DNA of 64,000 bases from Flammeovirga sp. SJP92 (GCF_001583495.1 NZ_LQAQ01000034.1:35082-99081); one strand, 5' to 3'; shown: positions 18,819 to 27,390, counted from the stretch's first letter. The notes: generated from the sequence alone by a model not told the origin. A program made the numbers and translations.

Positions 18819-18831
18819 ATAGGATTCCTAA
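18819..18831. promoter_or_regulatory. Putative MarR operator before CPVC redox protein
   Basis: ATAGGATTCCTAA, 12/13 match to the site at 18503, 48 bp upstream of the start at 18771. Confidence 0.55.
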
Positions 18832-18936
18832 CTTTTAAAATTTTCATGCTAGTTTTTTTTCTTTTTTGATAAAATGAGTGCTTTTTCCTCTTAAGTTAGA
18901 GGGTATACTTCTCTATTCGTAACCTTTATGAAACAA

Positions 18937-18974
18937 AAAAATAGACATCCCTATATAAAGGAATGTCTATTTTT
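18937..18974 (-). terminator. Intrinsic terminator downstream of the 19028-19501 gene
   Basis: An inverted repeat (AAAATAGACAT / ATGTCTATTTT) with flanking A and T tracts gives a hairpin that ends in a U run on the minus-strand RNA. It separates the 19028 lipoprotein gene from the MarR-linked group. Confidence 0.8.
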
Positions 18975-19027
18975 AAAGATCAAATTAGTAATTAATAAAC
19001 TTAATTCCATTCTTGACCCAATATTAA

Positions 19028-19501
19028 TTACTTCTCAATGAGAGCAATTTTTTCATTTACTTTATCCATAAAAGTATGAAGATATTCAGGAACATTGTCC
19101 TTCATTTGGTCTATTCTCCAACTTCTAACATTTCCATTTTGTGACAGCTTAATGTATAAACCACCACCATCTGCACAATCGGGACATCCAAATGCTCCAT
19201 CACTTTCATTTAAAAGTTCAGTAGGAAAATAGTCTCCCAAATTTTTCACCTGGGCAAAAGAATCATTACTCATTTCAATAAATTGAAGATCTTGCCCTGT
19301 GTAATCATTCTTCACGTCTTCGTATAATTTTTGGTCTGTCAGCATGTAAGTTTGAACACATCCAGCCCCATCGCCAGCACACATACCGTAAAAGTGACCA
19401 AAGACGAGATAGTCTTGTTCATTAATTTCGATGATATCATCACTCTTGTCGCATGAAAATAACAAAAAGCCAAAAGTTAGAATCAATAATAGATTTTTCA
19501 T
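19028..19501 (-). CDS. Lipoprotein of unknown function, cysteine-rich
   Basis: The 157-aa product has the lipoprotein signal KNLLLILTFGFLLFSC. The mature part begins with a short acidic linker and then has a GMCAGDGAGCVQTYML loop and a CPDCADGGGLYIKL loop. Two Cys pairs spaced for disulfides or metal binding stand out. The C-terminal helix (LHTFMDKVNEKIALIEK) closes the domain. Similar lipoproteins occur in Bacteroidota, but I cannot name a function. Monocistronic, with a terminator after it. Confidence 0.7.
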   Translation of the reverse strand: MKNLLLILTFGFLLFSCDKSDDIIEINEQDYLVFGHFYGMCAGDGAGCVQTYMLTDQKLYEDVKNDYTGQDLQFIEMSNDSFAQVKNLGDYFPTELLNESDGAFGCPDCADGGGLYIKLSQNGNVRSWRIDQMKDNVPEYLHTFMDKVNEKIALIEK

Positions 19502-19599
19502 TATATTAGTTTTTATTTATGAGTAATTAGAAGTTTAAATGTTTTTGCTTTAAGTTTCTAACTTACAAAGTTTAATTAAAGTATACAAAATATATTGAC

Positions 19600-19630
19600 A
19601 AAAAAGGCCTCAATAATTGAGACCCTTTTC
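19600..19630 (-). terminator. Probable terminator of the short-chain dehydrogenase gene
   Basis: An imperfect stem (CTCAA/TTGAG plus GG/CC and A/T tracts) lies 45 bp after the dehydrogenase stop and runs into TTTTTTG on the minus strand. Confidence 0.5.
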
Positions 19631-19674
19631 TTCCGTCATCTTTACTCTCACTATTCATTTGTCGATATTCAGAG

Positions 19675-20511
19675 TTAATCTTTTGGCAACAACATATCGT
19701 CGAGTGTTTCAATAAACTGTTGGCGTGGCATTGTATCAATCATACCTTTTAGCATTTCTGCATCTGCTCCTACAATGTTATGAACAGGCATATCTGTGGT
19801 AACACACTCATAAATTTTATCAGCAACTTCCTGAGGGTCGGCTACCTGACCACTTTGTTCCTGCATTTGTTGAACTACAGTTAAAAAATGAGCTCCTATT
19901 TTTGCTGATGCAGTTTGGATTTCTTCATCACCCCCTTCAAAATTGTTATCGCTAGCATTCACGAAGTTTGTTCCGAACGCTCCAGGTGCAATAGCTTTTA
20001 CATTTATACCAAAAGGTTTATATTCCATTGCCATCGATTCCGTTAAACCTTCAACAGCCCATTTTGTAGCGGAGTAAGTAGAGGTTAGAGTTAAACCCAT
20101 GTACCCTGCCATAGATGTAATATTGATCACACTACCGCTTTTTTGTTTACGCATATGTGGCAATACTTCTCTACAAACACGCATTACTCCAAAAACATTG
20201 GTTTCAAACATGGCATAAATTTGTTCTTCTGTAAATTGTTCTAAGAATGAATGTCCACCATATCCTGCATTGTTTACCAAAGCATCAATACTACCAAATT
20301 TTTCTAATCCATCGTTCACCGCTTTCTTTACACTCTCATTACTTGTAACATCTAGTGCGGTCACAAAGACATTATCGAGCTTATTCAATTCTGTTTCTTT
20401 TTCAGGAGAACGCATTGTTGCAATTACATTCCAACCTTCTTTGTGAAACTTCTTAGCCGCTAGTTTTCCGAATCCTGAGCTGCACCCTGTGATTAAAACT
20501 GTTTTATTCAT
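19675..20511 (-). CDS. Short-chain dehydrogenase/reductase
   Basis: The 278-aa classical SDR has the cofactor motif TGCSSGFGKLAA at residues 8-19, the NNAGYGG motif near 86-92, the catalytic Ser-Tyr-Lys (ITSMAGYMG, then YSATKWAVEG) near residues 132-149, and a C-terminal extension. Arg in VIATMRS after strand 2 suggests NADPH. The substrate is unknown. An 8-bp inverted repeat (TATACATA/TATGTATA) at 20570-20594 lies about 60 bp upstream and could bind a repressor not encoded in the window. Confidence 0.9.
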   Translation of the reverse strand: MNKTVLITGCSSGFGKLAAKKFHKEGWNVIATMRSPEKETELNKLDNVFVTALDVTSNESVKKAVNDGLEKFGSIDALVNNAGYGGHSFLEQFTEEQIYAMFETNVFGVMRVCREVLPHMRKQKSGSVINITSMAGYMGLTLTSTYSATKWAVEGLTESMAMEYKPFGINVKAIAPGAFGTNFVNASDNNFEGGDEEIQTASAKIGAHFLTVVQQMQEQSGQVADPQEVADKIYECVTTDMPVHNIVGADAEMLKGMIDTMPRQQFIETLDDMLLPKD

Positions 20512-20569
20512 GTTATCAGCGTTTTATAAATGATATACACAAATTTAGTAGTAGCTAAAACGATAAAAG

Positions 20570-20594
20570 TATACATATTGAAGCATTATGTATA
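20570..20594. promoter_or_regulatory. Inverted repeat upstream of the dehydrogenase gene
   Basis: TATACATA (20570-20577) and TATGTATA (20587-20594) form a dyad with a 9-bp spacer, 59 bp upstream of the start. Candidate repressor site; AT-rich, so chance is possible. Confidence 0.35.
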
Positions 20595-20700
20595 CATATC
20601 GGATATTAGCAGGTTATGAAAATTTAGTTATTATTATTCGTTGAGGGACCAAAGCTTCAACTTGTACTTAGTATCTGTGATTTTCCTCTGATATAAGCCT

Positions 20701-21237
20701 TTATTCAGTCGTAATTCTTTCAGAACCTATACATGTTGTGACTAAGACAGCAGGAATTTCACCTCTATTATGCCACCTGTGCCTTGTTCCATTTTGAATA
20801 ATTGAGTCTCCTTGATTCATCTCTAGCTCTACGTTATCATCTAATTCCAAAACAATGGAACCTGATATCAAATAAGTGCAATCAACCGTATCTGTGGTGT
20901 GCATACCAGGGTTTTCGGATTCAAAATGTTGTAAAAAACCTGGTACTAAGCTTTCTATTTCTTCTTTTGATTTTGGCTTGTCATTTTTTTGTGATTTAGG
21001 CGGAACAATCCATATGAAAAAACGATGTCCTCCAACTTTTGGAAACCAATCAAGGTACTCTTCCATTGTACCATCATCAGGGTGTTTTGGAATGGTATCA
21101 CTTCCCCATAGTTGCATAAATTCTTTTCCTCCACCAAGGTCTATCTTTTCTACAATGGCATCATTTACTATAATGGATTTCCCTTCTTTTGAATGACCTG
21201 TTACAATTCTTCTGAATTCTTTCTTTTTGTTTTCCAT
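20701..21237 (-). CDS. Cupin-domain protein
   Basis: The start at 21237 (MENKKKEFRR) is preferred because the longer frame to 21273 adds a basic leader with no homology-like features. The 178-aa product has a C-terminal cupin barrel: TVDCTYLISGSIVLELDD (motif 1 region, with Asp/Thr in place of one expected His), then QGDSIIQNGTRHRWHNRGEI (motif 2, with RHRWHN). The N-terminal half (GGHRFFIWIVPPKS) is typical of small-molecule-responsive cupins in SDR neighbourhoods. Function unknown; possibly linked to the adjacent dehydrogenase. Confidence 0.8.
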   Translation of the reverse strand: MENKKKEFRRIVTGHSKEGKSIIVNDAIVEKIDLGGGKEFMQLWGSDTIPKHPDDGTMEEYLDWFPKVGGHRFFIWIVPPKSQKNDKPKSKEEIESLVPGFLQHFESENPGMHTTDTVDCTYLISGSIVLELDDNVELEMNQGDSIIQNGTRHRWHNRGEIPAVLVTTCIGSERITTE

Positions 21238-21271
21238 GTATTTGAAATTGAGTGTAAACTTAAAACTGAAC

Positions 21272-21319
21272 AAGCCTCTATGGTTTTCAAAGTATTTACT
21301 TTAAAAACCATAGAGGCTT
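21272..21319. terminator. Strong 16-bp hairpin upstream of the cupin gene
   Basis: AAGCCTCTATGGTTTT (21272-21287) pairs perfectly with 21304-21319; the plus strand continues CATTTTTATTA. It looks like an intrinsic terminator on the plus strand, yet no plus-strand gene precedes it. It may instead be a leader hairpin of the cupin transcript or the end of an unannotated plus-strand RNA. The spacer 21320-21775 holds no gene; it contains the hairpin at 21629 and short AT-rich repeats. Confidence 0.5.
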
Positions 21320-21628
21320 CATTTTTATTACTAGATTAGTACATTGTAACTAAATTACCGTGAAATTATAGTCAATTAATTTGCAAGCTTTTATGTCCTA
21401 CTTTCAAGCTTCCTTCTTCTTCATTTTTCCATTGATGAAAAACGAAGCAAAAAATCTAGGCTTAGAAGTCAAAAGCTAAATTTCATTCCACTCGCCTAAA
21501 TGATTTTAAACTCGCTTTGCTCAAACAAGAAAATCATTTTTAACGGCTCAATTCATGAAATTCTTAACGCTTTTCCCTTCAAGGCCAGGGGGAGTACTAC
21601 CAAACTATAATGGTATAAAGCTCAATAG

Positions 21629-21658
21629 CACGAATGTTAAACGTTAGCGTCATTCGTG
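21629..21658. repeat. Hairpin element with conserved loop (copy 1)
   Basis: CACGAATG pairs with CATTCGTG around the 14-nt loop TTAAACGTTAGCGT. A second hairpin at 22911-22944 has the complementary-orientation loop (TTAAGCGTTAGCGT) and the same AATG/CATT inner stem but a different outer stem that still pairs. Confidence 0.55.
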
Positions 21659-21775
21659 TCCTTCAAATCATCAGAAATCTCCTGATTTCTATACACTTAA
21701 ATAACGAAAACTTAGTTTACAATGTATTAGTACCTAGACAATAGTATTTAATTTTATTTTTGTTTTAGTACAGAT

Positions 21776-22372
21776 CTAAAGTATTGTTGTATACCTTTTG
21801 TACTTTGCTGTAATTTGAGTTTTTACGTATCCCTTGAATGTGTATAGATTTCTTGTAGAAGTCACTATAATAAGGTCGTCTTCTACATCAATCTGATCAG
21901 GAAAAACGAATCGTGCATCAGCCACTCCATTTGAAATTACAGGCTCAGGGTTTATCAAATCGATGACCTTTTGACTATCATCAAATTGGAAAAGACTTGT
22001 GATGGCATATCTCGCATAATCCAAGGTGTAAGAGGGATAATATTTTGTTGAATCAAACGCTACTCCTGGTTCCACTCCAATATACTCAATAGGCCAATGT
22101 TCTGTAAATAGATTCGAATTTTCATTAATCATTAAAGAGATTCCTGCATTTACTATTTCAACGTTTTCTTCTAAAAGATTTCTGGACGTTTTACCATCCA
22201 TATTTAGATCAACTGCTACGTCTGAAGTCGCTGATACAATTTCATACTGACCTTGAAATTTTTCTTTTAGAATGCTATTCGTGTGTTCAGCATCGTTGTT
22301 TTTACAACCGAACAAAGAAAATAGAAGAGCAATGATAGTTAGTGTTTTTTCTTTCATAACTTGGTTTTTCAT
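21776..22372 (-). CDS. Lipoprotein of unknown function
   Basis: The signal KTLTIIALLFSLFGC gives a lipobox LFGC; starts at 22372 or 22357 (MKEKTL) both fit, and 22357 gives the more standard length. The mature domain (about 170 aa) opens EKFQGQYEIVSATSDVAVDL and has repeated strand-turn blocks, resembling lipocalin-like small lipoproteins of Bacteroidota. No function is assigned. It is isolated between two long non-coding stretches. Confidence 0.7.
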   Translation of the reverse strand: MKNQVMKEKTLTIIALLFSLFGCKNNDAEHTNSILKEKFQGQYEIVSATSDVAVDLNMDGKTSRNLLEENVEIVNAGISLMINENSNLFTEHWPIEYIGVEPGVAFDSTKYYPSYTLDYARYAITSLFQFDDSQKVIDLINPEPVISNGVADARFVFPDQIDVEDDLIIVTSTRNLYTFKGYVKTQITAKYKRYTTIL

Positions 22373-22582
22373 TTAAAAATGAAATCTAAATATTATTTCT
22401 CTTCTTTTCTCGTGTTGAATGTAAACATATCATTAATAAATCACCCTGTAAATGAACGTTCCTGCAACGGTCAAATTAGTGTTAAGCAGGAGATCGCACT
22501 TGTAGTAGAAAGGGGGAACTCTTTCCCCTATACATGGGAAAGGGTTTCCCATATAGAGGGGACATCTTTTCCCATTACTATG

Positions 22583-22881
22583 AGACCCTCTTTCCCATGG
22601 GTATGGGACGACTCCTCACTGTCGATGCAGTACATCCTAGCACGTACACACTGTACATAACGGTACGTACGGTTTGCGAGTGCTAGGACTTACACTCTGT
22701 ACATATGCTACTATGTACACGATGTAAGTCCTAGCACTTACATTGATTTAATCCTTAATTACCAAAAACGGTTTGATCTTATTCGGAATACTGGCTTCTT
22801 TCAAACCACATTTTAATGGTGATTTGTAATATACAAACATGCCAATTTACGTGAGGGTAGATTGGCTTATGTTTTTTTGTT
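22583..22881. repeat. Structured non-coding repeat unit A, ending in a terminator-like hairpin
   Basis: This unit is repeated in diverged form at 22952-23176. Shared blocks include CATGGGTATGGGAC, TATTCGGAATACTGGCTT, TTCAAACCACATTTTAATGG and GCCAATTTAC. It ends in GCCAATTTAC-6 nt-GTAGATTGGC followed by a T-rich tract (22867-22880). Just upstream (22500-22582) are further GGGAAA/TTTCCC inverted repeats. No reading frame of note spans it. An unannotated RNA or a mobile structured element is possible. Confidence 0.5.
22680..22737. repeat. Nested perfect hairpin, 15 bp plus 8 bp
   Basis: GTGCTAGGACTTACA (22680-22694) pairs perfectly with 22723-22737. Inside, TGTACATA (22698-22705) pairs with TATGTACA (22712-22719) around the 6-nt loop TGCTAC, with symmetric 3-nt internal loops. 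An alternative partner CCTAGCAC lies at 22635-22642. Unit B lacks this arm. Confidence 0.75.
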
Positions 22882-22910
22882 TTAAGTTCGGAAACTTAAA
22901 CAATAATATA

Positions 22911-22944
22911 GTTCGTAATGACGCTAACGCTTAACATTACGAAC
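22911..22944. repeat. Hairpin element with conserved loop (copy 2)
   Basis: GTTCGTAATG (22911-22920) pairs perfectly with CATTACGAAC (22935-22944) around the 14-nt loop ACGCTAACGCTTAA, the reverse complement form of the loop at 21637-21650. Confidence 0.6.
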
Positions 22945-22951
22945 AGTGGGA

Positions 22952-23176
22952 AGATCCTCTTTCTCATGGGTATGGGACAACTCCTTCAAATAGATGCAAC
23001 ACTGTACATGCCTGGACGTACGGGTTGCGAGTCCTAACACTTGTAATCCTTAATTACAGCAAAATGGATTGATTTTATTCGGAATACTGGCTTATTTCAA
23101 ACCACATTTTAATGGTGATTGTAATATACAAACAAGCCAATTTACCTGAGAGTAGGTTGGCTTGCTTTATTGTTAT
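22952..23176. repeat. Structured non-coding repeat unit B, ending in a terminator-like hairpin
   Basis: Diverged direct copy of unit A, shorter because it lacks the 15-bp hairpin arms. Ends GCCAATTTAC-6 nt-GTAGGTTGGC, then TTGCTTTATT. The 22373-23245 interval contains no supported gene. Confidence 0.5.
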
Positions 23177-23245
23177 AAGAAATGCCTCGGCATAAAGGCT
23201 TAGAACAGTCAGGAAAAAAAATAGTAATTATTGAGAGACAATCCT

Positions 23246-24442
23246 TTAATCTTCTCCATTGAGACTACTTTGTATTAATTTTTTAGTATAAAGCATAAAT
23301 TCATCCTCTTTGCTACTTTTCTGATCAACATATTCTGATGGAACAAATTCTTCGCGCAAGCGACCATTTAAATGATACATTTTTTCAATGGAAACTGTAA
23401 AACCAAACTTACTATTCAAGAAATCAATTGTTTTAATTCCTCCTGCTAATCGACTCATTTCAGTGCCTACAACAATACCTCTGCCCATTCCATCAAGACC
23501 TATTGTCATGCCTTCTCCCATACTACCTGTCCATCGGCCAACCAAAACATACAAAGGCTTTTTATATGTTTCCTTTCGAGGTGATACTTCTTTAATATAT
23601 TTTCTTTTGATACTTTCACACTTTTGATAGCCTTGTGTAGTAGAAATAAATCGTCCTAATATAGGTTCAGCTACATCTGTATTTCCTCCGCTTGGTGTAT
23701 TTCGTAAATCTAAAATTAGAGCATCGGTTTGCATTAAATGGAGCAAGGCTAAGTCTAAGGAATCCACTAGGCGAGAGTCACCAAGCGAATTATTGATTCG
23801 AATCACACCAATGTTGTTCTCAACTGAATAATCCAATACTGAATTACTTTCCTTGTAGTTTAATTGATCAAGATCCAGTTTTATGGTGGAGTTATTCTGA
23901 AGGCGAAGATCTAGAACCCTTGGTCGATGTAATTGTCCTGCTACAATTTTATTGGCTAGCCATTCTTTCACCTCGCTTTGGTTCTTTTGATGACATTTTG
24001 TTGGAAAATCTTCTATTGTTTTTGAAAAACGAATACCATTGAATTCCAAAATTTCTGCTCCAATAATATTTTCATCAAGAGTATTTACGAGCTGTGAGGA
24101 GAATACATTTTTTATAATATATTTCCCTTCAATGTATTTGACGTAGACTGGTGCACTTAATCGGTACGACTGACCAGTATTGACATTTAAATGTATATGA
24201 GAGTCATACAATTCGTTGAGGACATTTTCATAAAAAAGTACTTTATTGTAATCAGTAGTAAGGGTATCCACAGCTGATATATATTCCGATCTGATACAAT
24301 CCAGTATCGCTTTTTTCTCCTCTTTATAAATAAATTCCGTGGATAGTTTGTCTGTAAAGTCTAGAAATTCTTTTACATTTTCTGATTCCTTTTTAGAGTT
24401 ACAACTCACTAATAATAAAAGGAATAATATGTAGTTTTTCAT
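23246..24442 (-). CDS. S41-family peptidase-like lipoprotein
   Basis: The 398-aa product has a short lipoprotein signal (KNYILFLLLLVSC). The C-terminal half carries the tail-specific protease (S41) pattern: IGVIRINNSLGDSRLVDSLD, ALILDLRNTPSGGNT, the nucleophile region VGRWTGSMGEGMTIGLDGM (candidate Ser in GSMGEG) and IVVGTEMSRLAGG. No PDZ domain is obvious. Such proteins cleave C-terminal ends of periplasmic substrates; the target is unknown. Activity is not assured because the catalytic Lys is not clearly recognisable. Confidence 0.8.
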   Translation of the reverse strand: MKNYILFLLLLVSCNSKKESENVKEFLDFTDKLSTEFIYKEEKKAILDCIRSEYISAVDTLTTDYNKVLFYENVLNELYDSHIHLNVNTGQSYRLSAPVYVKYIEGKYIIKNVFSSQLVNTLDENIIGAEILEFNGIRFSKTIEDFPTKCHQKNQSEVKEWLANKIVAGQLHRPRVLDLRLQNNSTIKLDLDQLNYKESNSVLDYSVENNIGVIRINNSLGDSRLVDSLDLALLHLMQTDALILDLRNTPSGGNTDVAEPILGRFISTTQGYQKCESIKRKYIKEVSPRKETYKKPLYVLVGRWTGSMGEGMTIGLDGMGRGIVVGTEMSRLAGGIKTIDFLNSKFGFTVSIEKMYHLNGRLREEFVPSEYVDQKSSKEDEFMLYTKKLIQSSLNGED

Positions 24443-24514
24443 AATTTATGGTTGGTAGTGTATAATGTATTAGCACCAAACCTCTTAGGAGTTGAAATCA
24501 ATCTCTTCCTGTAA

Positions 24515-24964
24515 TTAGGTAACGGTAATGGTATTATTGTTTTTATATTGATACAATAATTGCTCTAATTTTTTTAAATCGTTCCATTCTGAAAATGGAA
24601 TTTTAAACTTTTCTAATTTCAAGGTCTTTGGGACGTATAAATTTAAATATAAAAATGAGCTATTACTTTTAAAATCGGCCTTGTGGATGGGACAAGAAAA
24701 TACTTTCATTTTAAAATAATGCCTTTGTACAATAGTAATCTTATCTGGCTCTAATTCTATTTCCTCCACATATTTATATTGTCTCGACCAAATAAATAAA
24801 GCCAATAAAACACCTATTGAAATAATTATAGCGATATAAATAAATGGTGCATTAAATAAAAGTTCTATTGCCTCAAGGCTAAAAAATAAACTCATAAGTA
24901 TACAAGGAATCAAAAGTCTTAAGTAGTTCTCTTTTTTGAAAGGATTTCTGCGAATTGAAAGCAT
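24515..24964 (-). CDS. Small membrane protein with two helices
   Basis: The 149-aa product has two adjacent hydrophobic helices (LLIPCILMSLFFSLEAIELL and FIYIAIIISIGVLLALFIW) at residues 17-60, then a cytosolic domain rich in strands (IELEPDKITIVQRHYFKM ... FKIPFSEWNDLKKLEQLLYQ). The layout resembles bacterial PH-like small membrane proteins. Function unknown. Confidence 0.65.
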   Translation of the reverse strand: MLSIRRNPFKKENYLRLLIPCILMSLFFSLEAIELLFNAPFIYIAIIISIGVLLALFIWSRQYKYVEEIELEPDKITIVQRHYFKMKVFSCPIHKADFKSNSSFLYLNLYVPKTLKLEKFKIPFSEWNDLKKLEQLLYQYKNNNTITVT

Positions 24965-25169
24965 ATGATGTGTATTAATATTATTTATTTGTTCATGTAT
25001 TTACTTAGCCCCATCACTCTTATACTAATAACTGCTAACCATCTTTTATGACATTCCTTTACTTCCTCCAATTAACTTGAAACCCATAATCAAAACACCT
25101 CGTTTTTTACTTTCTATGATTAGAAATTGTAATTACACAATAAAAATTATTTGATTGGAATCTACTCAA

Positions 25170-25208
25170 TAAAAAACCAAAAACACAGTTTATCACTATG
25201 TCTTTGGT
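25170..25208 (-). terminator. Intrinsic terminator after the TraB-like gene
   Basis: A 13-bp stem (25176-25188 with 25196-25208, two G-T pairs) and 7-nt loop run into six U residues on the minus-strand RNA, 12 bp after the stop at 25220. Confidence 0.8.
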
Positions 25209-25219
25209 GTAGAGCTCTA

Positions 25220-26176
25220 TTACATATTTAAAAATATCAGTTTTATTTCTGGATAACTCTTTTCAAATTCTTCTTTTAGTCCAATAATATGTGAAGCACC
25301 AACTATAACTAAGTTTCTCTTTTCAGTACCCTTCAAAACCTGTTCGGCAATGTTCTTCACCATATTTTCATTTCGTATCCTCCAATATTTCTCTCCTAAA
25401 GAACAACCTTCGGTTTTGTTTTTCACATAAGTGAAAGAAGATAATTGATGAAGTCGCTCCAATGATTTTTGGGTATTTACATGCATTCCCAATCCTCGAA
25501 AAAGAGCTGGAAGTATTGCACTATTATATTGTTTCTTGTTCAATTTGTTATTGATATCATTGTTGCCATTATTTCTACCTTCTGCACCACATTGATCCCA
25601 AGCTTCATGATATTCCTTATTTGTTTGCTGGAAATCCATAGATTTTAATCTCTTCAATTGAAGCTTAATGGCCAGTTTTGCGGTTAAATCTCCATCTTCA
25701 TGACGAGTAGGTTTTTTGGAGCCTTTAATACCATATTTCTTGATGTAACTATACAACTCATAATTGGGATTGTCCCTTAAATAACCGAACGAATTAATGA
25801 TAATATCTAACTCGCTAGCTGTTATTTCTTCTAGCCTTTTTTCAAGTAACTGATTTAACTTTATTTCGTTATACTGAAAATTCTTTATTAAAGAGTCCGA
25901 AAGGAAATAAAATTGTTTATAATTGTCTGACCAGCCATCTTTTAAATATTCCCAGCTTAAAGTATCATCACCTCTTGGTGCTTCAACATAAATGGCTTCT
26001 GGATTATATTGGAGAGCTCTCCGAAGGAGTGGCTTGTAACTATGCTTTACAAGCTTGGGAACGGTGTGCATACTACCAATCAATAACACCTCTTTTTCTT
26101 GTGAATGAGCTTCAGAAAAGAAAAAGAATAGGACATAGAGAGAATAAATTATCCTCATAGATAGTTTTTTGGACAT
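25220..26176 (-). CDS. Secreted TraB/GumN-like (DUF5694-like) protein
   Basis: The 318-aa product has a signal peptide (IIYSLYVLFFFFSEAHSQ). It opens EVLLIGSMHTVPKLVKHSY and ends KRNLVIVGASHIIGLKEEF, the paired G-x-x-H blocks seen in TraB/PrgY/GumN and DUF5694 proteins, thought to be metal-dependent hydrolases of the Tiki/erythromycin-esterase-like superfamily. YVEAPRGDDTLSW near residue 60 carries the acidic motif. Substrate unknown. Own terminator downstream. Confidence 0.7.
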   Translation of the reverse strand: MSKKLSMRIIYSLYVLFFFFSEAHSQEKEVLLIGSMHTVPKLVKHSYKPLLRRALQYNPEAIYVEAPRGDDTLSWEYLKDGWSDNYKQFYFLSDSLIKNFQYNEIKLNQLLEKRLEEITASELDIIINSFGYLRDNPNYELYSYIKKYGIKGSKKPTRHEDGDLTAKLAIKLQLKRLKSMDFQQTNKEYHEAWDQCGAEGRNNGNNDINNKLNKKQYNSAILPALFRGLGMHVNTQKSLERLHQLSSFTYVKNKTEGCSLGEKYWRIRNENMVKNIAEQVLKGTEKRNLVIVGASHIIGLKEEFEKSYPEIKLIFLNM

Positions 26177-26565
26177 TTGCTTTTTAGTTTAAATATTTAG
26201 AATTGGACAAATGGAAACTGTTAAAGTGCAAACAGTTGGAGTATTGCTGATGGATGTAATTATAGCTGATACTTAAAGTATGTTCAGAACATGATCTTAG
26301 CCAATGTTTACTTTAACATTTCTATTTAATTTGGATGTATTCTGTTTAGTTTTTATTTAAATAAGTACAAATTCAAAACAATAAATTAGAATTAACTATA
26401 TTTTATTTTTGACTTAGTATTTATTTTTCGGATTACAATATATAACGTATCTCTTTTATTTACAGCATTGATAGTGATTTTTTTAATTAAATGGAAGTCA
26501 AAAACTTAGACACTATGTAACTAGCAAGTTCATAACAAACTAGCCACACAGTTGAGAACCACTTA
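26177..26565. other. Non-coding spacer
   Basis: 389 bp of AT-rich sequence without a supported gene. It carries an inverted copy (26362-26378) of the TTTTGAATTTGTACTTA repeat. Nothing else recognised. Confidence 0.5.
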
Positions 26566-27390
26566 TTATTGTTCCTGTTTATATAATTTCTCGAAGACTT
26601 TTCTTTTCATGGTGAATAAAGTTGTTTTTTCAAGATCAAAAATGGATACTAATTTATCACCTACCACAATATGTTGTGTCCATTCCACATACTCTTTATA
26701 CAGAAGTAAAGTACAAATATCTGTTTCAGTAATTAGGTCAGATTTGACATGGGAATGAATTGTTGATTGAATCTTTGAAGCCCCTTTTTCAGAAGCATAA
26801 GGCAACTGTATTAAACTATTATGTAGCTTTTCTTCTTTTTGGAATTCACCTTTATGACTATATGAAAGTTTATAATCGTTTCCTATTAAAACCACACCAT
26901 GAGTTCTTGGAGCAGTAACGACATAAACATCTATAGAGCGTTCATTACGGTATGGTATAATATTTAATGAAGTATTCTCATAATGACTATAAAAGCTATT
27001 GGTCTGCTTATATATTCTTTGGAAGGTATCCGATCGTACCGCGATTAATACTTTCTCCTCTTCCGTCACTTGATGATGTATTGTATCTATCGAAATTGGT
27101 GTTTCAGTAGGGATCGTCTCAAATTCATACCTTGCTAAAATCCTATCAGGGTTGTACCTGCTAAAAAATATAGTTCTTATTTTATTGTTTGTGTCCTCAT
27201 AAGATAAATAGCCACCGATAGAATCTTTCTTTGAGGGGAAATTTGATAAAAAATGATCTGTCCCATACCAAGAACCTTTGTCCATTCTATATAGTAATTT
27301 TCCTTTTTCTAGCAGTTTATCAGCATTTTTAGTTTGCGAAAATAAACTGAAGCTCAATAGCATAAATACAAGTAATAATAATTGTCTCAT
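26566..27390 (-). CDS. Secreted protein of unknown function
   Basis: The 274-aa product has a clear signal peptide (LLLLVFMLLSFSLFSQ). The mature part has no hydrophobic segment: KGKLLYRMDKGSWYGTDHFL, then IRTIFFSRYNPDRILARYEF, a conserved-looking VRSDTFQRIYKQTNSFYSHY block near 120 and a C-terminal HIVVGDKLVSIFDLEKTTLF. The spacing of strands suggests a periplasmic beta-rich protein. Family not recognised; its upstream neighbour at 27432 is a membrane protein 41 bp away, possibly co-transcribed. Confidence 0.65.
   Translation of the reverse strand: MRQLLLLVFMLLSFSLFSQTKNADKLLEKGKLLYRMDKGSWYGTDHFLSNFPSKKDSIGGYLSYEDTNNKIRTIFFSRYNPDRILARYEFETIPTETPISIDTIHHQVTEEEKVLIAVRSDTFQRIYKQTNSFYSHYENTSLNIIPYRNERSIDVYVVTAPRTHGVVLIGNDYKLSYSHKGEFQKEEKLHNSLIQLPYASEKGASKIQSTIHSHVKSDLITETDICTLLLYKEYVEWTQHIVVGDKLVSIFDLEKTTLFTMKRKVFEKLYKQEQ

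Noticed and set aside
22361..22660. 99-aa plus-strand frame over structured repeats
   Set aside because: It runs through palindromic blocks and has no protein-like pattern; the region is better read as non-coding.
22480..23200. CRISPR array
   Set aside because: Repeats are only two, long, and diverged, with no regular spacers and no cas genes.
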